A stretch of DNA of 64,000 nucleotides. Origin: Lotus japonicus (Eukaryota > Streptophyta > Magnoliopsida > Fabales > Fabaceae). The notes beneath the pieces were generated by a model. The model had not been told where the DNA came from, did not search any database, and worked only from the letters and a program-made list of their open reading frames with translations. The DNA lies in assembly GCF_012489685.1 (NCBI RefSeq), contig NC_080044.1, positions 66,450,732 through 66,514,731 of the forward strand, written 5' to 3'. Positions 58,730 to 64,000 of the stretch are shown in pieces. The position numbers were made by a program, and so were the translations under genes. Position 1 is the stretch's first letter, and each line of letters starts with the position of its first letter.

Positions 58730-59310
58730 ACATGAAACTGAACATTGCTTTCTACAAGAGACTCCATAATCTCAAGACAATTTGACTCACAAATTGCTTT
58801 CCTAATATTAAGAGTTTAAGACCCACATGAGATTAAAGCCATACTGATAGACTAAGCATATACTGCTATGTGCAATACTCAGGGAAAAAAAGCAATACAG
58901 ACAATGCATATCAACTTAACAAAAGCAAGCCTGCTTTCCTTGCACAAAATTTTTCTAATTCAATTTTTCTAATATCCTCTATTGCGACAATGGACAATCT
59001 TATTCGACCTAGGTGTAATACATGCTAAATATCTCTCTAAAAAAGTGTGTCTTATAAGAATCAAACTTTAGATCTCATGAGTTCAAACAGACACTTTTAA
59101 CCACAGGGACCGACACTCATTGAGTTTCTAATTCCATTATACACATGTAAACTTTTCCTTTTTTTATCTATTAAATTGTTCCACAATTCTGACCCGGGTG
59201 TAGTAAAAGTCGAACTTTTCGCATATGTTCTCCCCATTTTAGGTATAAAATATGTAATAATTTTTCCCCCCTTCAAAATTAGCGTTAATGGATCTCCAAT
59301 CAGGTAATGA
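58730..59310. other. intergenic sequence between FLX and COX6B
   Basis: No gene recognised. The FLX 3' untranslated region probably ends near 58110. Confidence 0.4.
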
Positions 59311-59319
59311 TATAAAAAA

Positions 59320-59401
59320 TGGGCCTGGTAGCGGATAGTAACGAGTAGGCCCAACATAATGGGCCAGCTTGGTAGTCCAATTTAGCTTCCTGGAAGGCCC
59401 A
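59320..59401 (+). promoter_or_regulatory. four site II (TGGGCC) elements of COX6B promoter
   Basis: TGGGCC at 59320-59325 and 59360-59365, and its complement GGCCCA at 59348-59353 and 59396-59401, lie 89-170 bp before the start codon. TGGGCC/T 'site II' boxes, bound by TCP factors, are well documented in promoters of plant nuclear genes for cytochrome c and respiratory-chain subunits. No good TATA box is seen, as often in such promoters. Confidence 0.8.
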
Positions 59402-59489
59402 TTTAGCACTCCTCATATTGTTTGTTTATTTTATTATTAACAAAGTTGCGGTACCCTTCGTTCTCAATTGTTGATCGAGTCTCACAGTC

Positions 59490-62400
59490 ATGGCGGAGGT
59501 AACCTTCCATTTTCTCCGACAACCGTCGTTTACAATTCAACCTTTTCTTCCGATTCATTTACATTTCCATATCCATTTCCCTCACCTTTTTCTCACTTTC
59601 GCCGCTCATAGATTCGATTTGTTATATTTTGATACCGTTTTGCATATTCATCATCTGTTATTAATTTTGCATTTTTTCGTTGATCTGTTGTTTGAATCAT
59701 TTCACCATTCTATAAGATTATGAATTGCATCTATTGTACGTGAACATAGCTTCATTCGGGAATTTTTTTGAATTTTTTTCAGAATAGATATTCGGATGAA
59801 TCATGAATGTGCTTGTTGTGTTGGAATATAGGTGAATTGAGTGTAAATGTATGTGCTTTCAAAATAACCCTTCTATAGGTATTGAACTATTGATGTATGA
59901 TTGCACATTCTCCTTTTACTAGATTTTGTAAAAATCTTTTAGTACTATTTAGCATTGCTGCTGGGAATTGGGATTATAGAGGGGGAGAAGAGACATGATG
60001 AGGTCATAAGAGTGAGAAGAGGAATATATGTAATTTTTAGGTTTAACTAATCTCTAAGTCCCTGTATTTTTTGGTTGACATACATTTCTATGTTTTAGAA
60101 GTTTGTAATTGGTTTAGTACTTTGTATAGGTCTAAATATTTTTAGCTGGATCCCTTTTATTAGGGAGCACTGATAATCTGATATTGTGCTTCAGTTCTTC
60201 ACTGGTAGTTTGATTCAGGGACCCCAATTAAGTGGAAAGTTTAAAACTGTAGGGGTCAATAGAAAACTTTTAAAATCCAATAATATTTTGTTCGCATATA
60301 TTTTCCATCTCCACCTTACATGAATAAGAAGAGAAATGGGAGAAATGAGTGATATGATGTGTGATGTGATAGGAAATGCAGAAAGAGATAGAAAGAAAAA
60401 TGTGTGGAAATGAGATGGGAGAGAAAGTGAAGTGTGTATGAATTATTACTCGGTTACAATAGAGACCTATTTTAACTACAGTTTCAATCAAAAAGAAAAT
60501 TTTAGTTTTATAAAGCATGGTTGCTGCAATGCTAGATCAAGCCAAAAAGTCGGAAAATTTCTTCCTGTAAAAATCATACTGGTAGATAATGATTTGGTAT
60601 GTCTCTGCTGCCTTTGAGCATGTTTTTTAGTTTCATGAGGAATATTTGCTTTAAATTTGTAGTCTGTTAGTTATGAGTATGTTTCACCTATATCTTAGTT
60701 ATTACACCTAGATGCCATGTGGCAATTCAACTGCAGTTTTTTGAGATTTTGATCCCCAACATTTTGAGTTAACTGTCTATAAGTTGGTTTCACTGCAAAA
60801 GGCAGCATCAATCCCCTTATAGTACTGTTTGTGTAAGATTCTGAATCAAGATGATTTTTCTTTGTTTACATTCATACGAGTCAGCAGTCATTTCTTCATT
60901 AATCATTCTTGAGTTGAGGAGGATACAAATAGTATATGTGAGGCATGCTTATCTTCATTGCTCAAAAGTAGAGAGCCTGATACAAACTCACACTCTAGCA
61001 TTCTGCTTGATATATTTTATCCTATTTTGACATGGAATTTTGATGCAACATATTAAATATCTTTATATCTTCTTCTGTAGTCTTTTTGCTGACTGTAATA
61101 TTTTGTTACTTCTTGCTAGATTGAGCTAAAAACAGCACCTGTTGATTTTCGTTTTCCTACCACTAATCAAACCAGACACTGTTTCACTCGCTACATAGAG
61201 TTCCATAGGTGATTTCCTGGCATTAGCTATCTGATTTGGCAAAATTGGTTTCTAGAATCTTCTTTTTAATATTGATTTTTAATTACAGGTGCTTGGCAGT
61301 GAAGGGTGAAGAATCAGGAGAATGCGAGAGATTTGCTAAATATTACCGCTCCCTTTGCCCTGGTGAATGGGTAAGCAGCCCTTACTGTATTGGTTTCTTT
61401 GGAACTGGGTGCTACTGTACATTATTGTGAAGCATGTGTAGAAACTAGAAAATGTTCTATTGCTATAGGAATCAATATATTCCAAATGCCAACTGTCGGT
61501 TTGTCCTGCATGTGTATTCCCTTTTGCTTATTTACATCATCACTAATCAATGCAATTGTCTATAACTGTATTTTATGCTGGTGAATAAAGTTGAAACTTG
61601 TGTCTGAGAATAAAACTTCTGATTGTGATTTCCAATAAAAAAATCATTTCACGCTTGAATTCTCTGTTTCCCTTAATTAATCAACTTGCCTGAAGACTGC
61701 CATGAATAAGGATATGGGACACTTTCAGATATAGGTCACATTGACACTCTTCTTTAGTTCTACTGCTTGGAGGTCTGAGACATAGTCTTCACAACTAATT
61801 TAATGAGTTATGAAGTCTGAACAATTACACACTAAAGCTAAATGAAAAAGAAATTGAATTTTTTTTTTGCACGTTTCAGATTTAGGAGAGTTGATTCATA
61901 ACTTAACTATATAGGATTTAAAGAGGTAAGACATTCCCAATTGCACAATGGTGAAGGGAAAGTTTTGTCCTGTCTGCATTTATACTAGGGTGACCAATTA
62001 AAATTCAGTTTATATTGTATAGGTATAGCCATTGCCCACGAGCACTGCTCCTGCATCCATACACCATACTCATGGTCTGTTGGCGAGCAAGGATTTGCTC
62101 AAGTACAGGACTAATTCACCATGTCTTATGTTAACTGTATAGCTAAAACATTCTTTATCAACGTTACTTATATTTTATATTCAGTGTTGACAAATGATGT
62201 CATTATGCTTTTTTTTCTCCTTCGTGCTTTGCATTAGCAAGATTGTAGTTACATAATTTGAATTAATGAATTGTTTAGGTGAGTTTTCTTTTTGTATATT
62301 TTTGCAAATGTGCTGATATATCAGTCTTTTGAACCTATGAGTCCTATATCATTTATCTGTCTATGTAGACTGTAGTGAGCCTGGCATACATTCTTTATTC

Positions 62401-62765
62401 ATCAAAATGACTGCCTTCTAATTTTATATTTAAACATTCATAGAATTGCTAATATGTTTTTCCCAATTGTACATGGAGCAAATTACATATCAAATTTTGT
62501 CTCGAAATTTCATAGACTGGTATTACTTTACGTGAAGATGGTTAGTTATCACACATAGATATGCCAACCATTTGGCAATGAAGCATGATCACTAAGTCAA
62601 AGCTTCAAACTGTTTACAAGAGATTACATTGCTGTCCTGTTTTTTATTAGGTACCCTCCATTAGTTAGCATTTCTCTATTAAAAATTACTGTTTACATCA
62701 AATTGTGGCAGGTTGAAAAGTGGAATGAGCAGAGGGATAACGGGACTTTTCCAGGACCTCTTTGA
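59490..62765 (+). CDS. COX6B: cytochrome c oxidase subunit 6b
   Basis: Four exons, 59490-59498, 61120-61208, 61289-61370 and 62712-62765 (GT-AG; phases 0, 2, 0), encode 77 residues. The first exon holds only Met-Ala-Glu, and the first intron is 1.6 kb. The product contains PTTNQTRHCFTRYIEFHRC, then ECERFAKYYRSLCPGEW and ends WNEQRDNGTFPGPL. The twin motifs CX9C and CX10C are complete, with four cysteines for two disulfides formed by import into the intermembrane space, where the subunit sits on complex IV. Exon joins preserve the family sequence exactly in frame. The length fits the short plant COX6B form without N-terminal extension. Intact. Confidence 0.95.
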
Positions 62766-63638
62766 AATCATGTGTAACTTGGATCTCTTTGTGAGCAAGT
62801 GTTGAATATTTTGTTTTTATTATTTTGTCCAATATATTTGACGACCCTCACCGAGTCATGGTGGTTGGTGGATCAATAAGGCTGCTTATGGATATTCATT
62901 ACTCCACATATTCCTAAAGCCATTTTGCTTCTTAAGTTTGATGTAATTGTTCTGACTTTGGTGTTTTCTTTGTTCAGAACATTATTTTGTATTTATTTGT
63001 CAGCTTCATGTCATCCCCACAAACTTCCCACCAGAGCCGCGTCCACAGAGGTTTATGAAAGGAAAATGAATGTTCACACTGCTATTCTACTTTTACCTTG
63101 AAATATGAAGAAAATATAGATAAAATTTGAAGAAAATAGAGATAAACGAGTGATATGAAAGATAAAGAGATAATAAAAATAAGTAAAAATGATATACAAG
63201 AAAAAATGAAGTGTGTATGTATCTAAGCTTTTTATGAAAACACAAAAAGGTTATGATTCATAGAACACTAAACACCCAATTTTTCTTTCTATCTCTCACT
63301 TGTTTCACTTGTTTTTATATCACATCATATATTACGTTCATTACTTCTCCGTCTTCTATTTCTTTACATCCTTTAGAAATTCATCATTTTCCAACACAAT
63401 ATTAGAGAGCTATGAAAGGCCATTACGAAGAGTTACTTAGACCCCTTTGAAAGAAGTTTTATAAAAGATTATTTATTATTTTATAGATAATCTAATCGGT
63501 CTATTAGACTTGGGTAAAAGACGAGTGATTTCGACAATCTTTAATTTTTTTATTTTTATTGAATCCAATTAGTTTGCATTGACAAAGAAATTTCAAAAAT
63601 TAAATGAATCAATCTTAATAAATATCATTTATTTTTGG
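62766..63638. other. COX6B 3' region and intergenic DNA
   Basis: The first few hundred bases are probably the COX6B 3' untranslated region. The 'gatataaacgagtgatatgaaagataaagag' kind of sequence near 63140-63220 resembles patches at 50115-50230 (upstream of glycine-rich copy 1) and 60310-60440 (COX6B intron 1), suggesting a shared small repeat. Confidence 0.4.
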
Positions 63639-63818
63639 GTTGTCTAAATGACCCATGAGAAAGTTTGGGTTAAATAACCGATCATCCAATCACATTCGAG
63701 ATAAGTGAGTTGGAAATAAATTAATAAATAAGATATAAAAATTCTAACTCATTTATCTTCAATGTGGTTGGATGATGAATTATTTAGCCCAAACTTTCTC
63801 ATGGATCATTTAGACAAC
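63639..63818. mobile_element. fold-back MITE (180 bp)
   Basis: GTTGTCTAAATGACCCATGA at the left is mirrored by ATGGATCATTTAGACAAC at the right. Inner parts also pair (AAGTTTGGGTTAAATAA with TTATTTAGCCCAAACTT). The duplication is masked by flanking T-rich DNA. Confidence 0.8.
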
Positions 63819-63872
63819 TTTTTTTATTTAAACTTAAATCATACCAACCTATAATCAACACCATAGTACACA

Positions 63873-63891
63873 AATATATATATATATATAT
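63873..63891. repeat. (AT)n microsatellite
   Basis: A run of alternating AT of about 19 bases near the right edge of the window. Confidence 0.8.
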
Positions 63892-64000
63892 GCTATTTTT
63901 GTTTTGTCCCAAGGCCTGCAAATTTGACTTGTAAGCTGTAGCTCTCTGAATTTAAGCCAAAAATGACAATGTGTCCTCCATCACACGAGAGAAAAAGTGA

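Overview
The window looks like nuclear DNA of a flowering plant, most likely a legume (moderate confidence, from the overall flavour of the genes and repeats; no marker fixes the species). Genes carry GT-AG introns, promoters have plant TATA boxes, and most of the sequence is transposable elements, often nested. Five host genes look intact: a Golgi UDP-glucuronate 4-epimerase (6914-8209, minus), two related secreted glycine/serine-rich proteins (49422-49811 and 52017-52478, minus), an FLX-type coiled-coil protein (56162-57912, plus) and cytochrome c oxidase subunit 6b (59490-62765, plus).

Layout. 1-5.3 kb: a CACTA element (1242-5012, TSD AAT) inside a degenerate tandem repeat, next to a Mutator-type MITE (5043-5305, 9-bp TSD). 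6.9-8.4 kb: the epimerase gene. 9.5-17.0 kb: a Ty3/gypsy-type LTR element on the minus strand with two apparently identical 282-bp LTRs and TSD TTCCC. It holds gag and a spliced antisense gene but no recognisable pol. 19.3-24.7 kb: a Mutator-like element carrying a piece of a membrane-protein gene, split by a 4-kb solo LTR. 24.8-30.6 kb: Helitron ends and AT-rich ~200-bp tandem repeats. 31-33.4 kb: RNase H debris and a Stowaway MITE.

33.4-46.5 kb is the most striking part. It is one 13.1-kb Mutator-like element (TSD TTATTTTCA, ~258-bp terminal inverted repeats) with a MuDR-type transposase gene on the right (minus) and a plant-mobile-domain (PMD) gene on the left (plus). Ten copies of a short imperfect palindrome sit near the two ends. 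A second Mutator-like element has inserted in its left inverted repeat, and a Helitron carrying B3-domain and helicase pieces has inserted between its two genes. Both genes now carry breaks.

46.5-64 kb is gene-richer: a truncated LINE, small MITEs and a TRIM-like LTR piece, then the glycine-rich pair, FLX and COX6B. The nuclear COX6B gene has four TGGGCC 'site II' boxes just upstream, as expected for respiratory-chain genes. The host genes do not form a pathway. The window is best read as unrelated genes separated by a layered transposon record whose target-site duplications allow relative dating.
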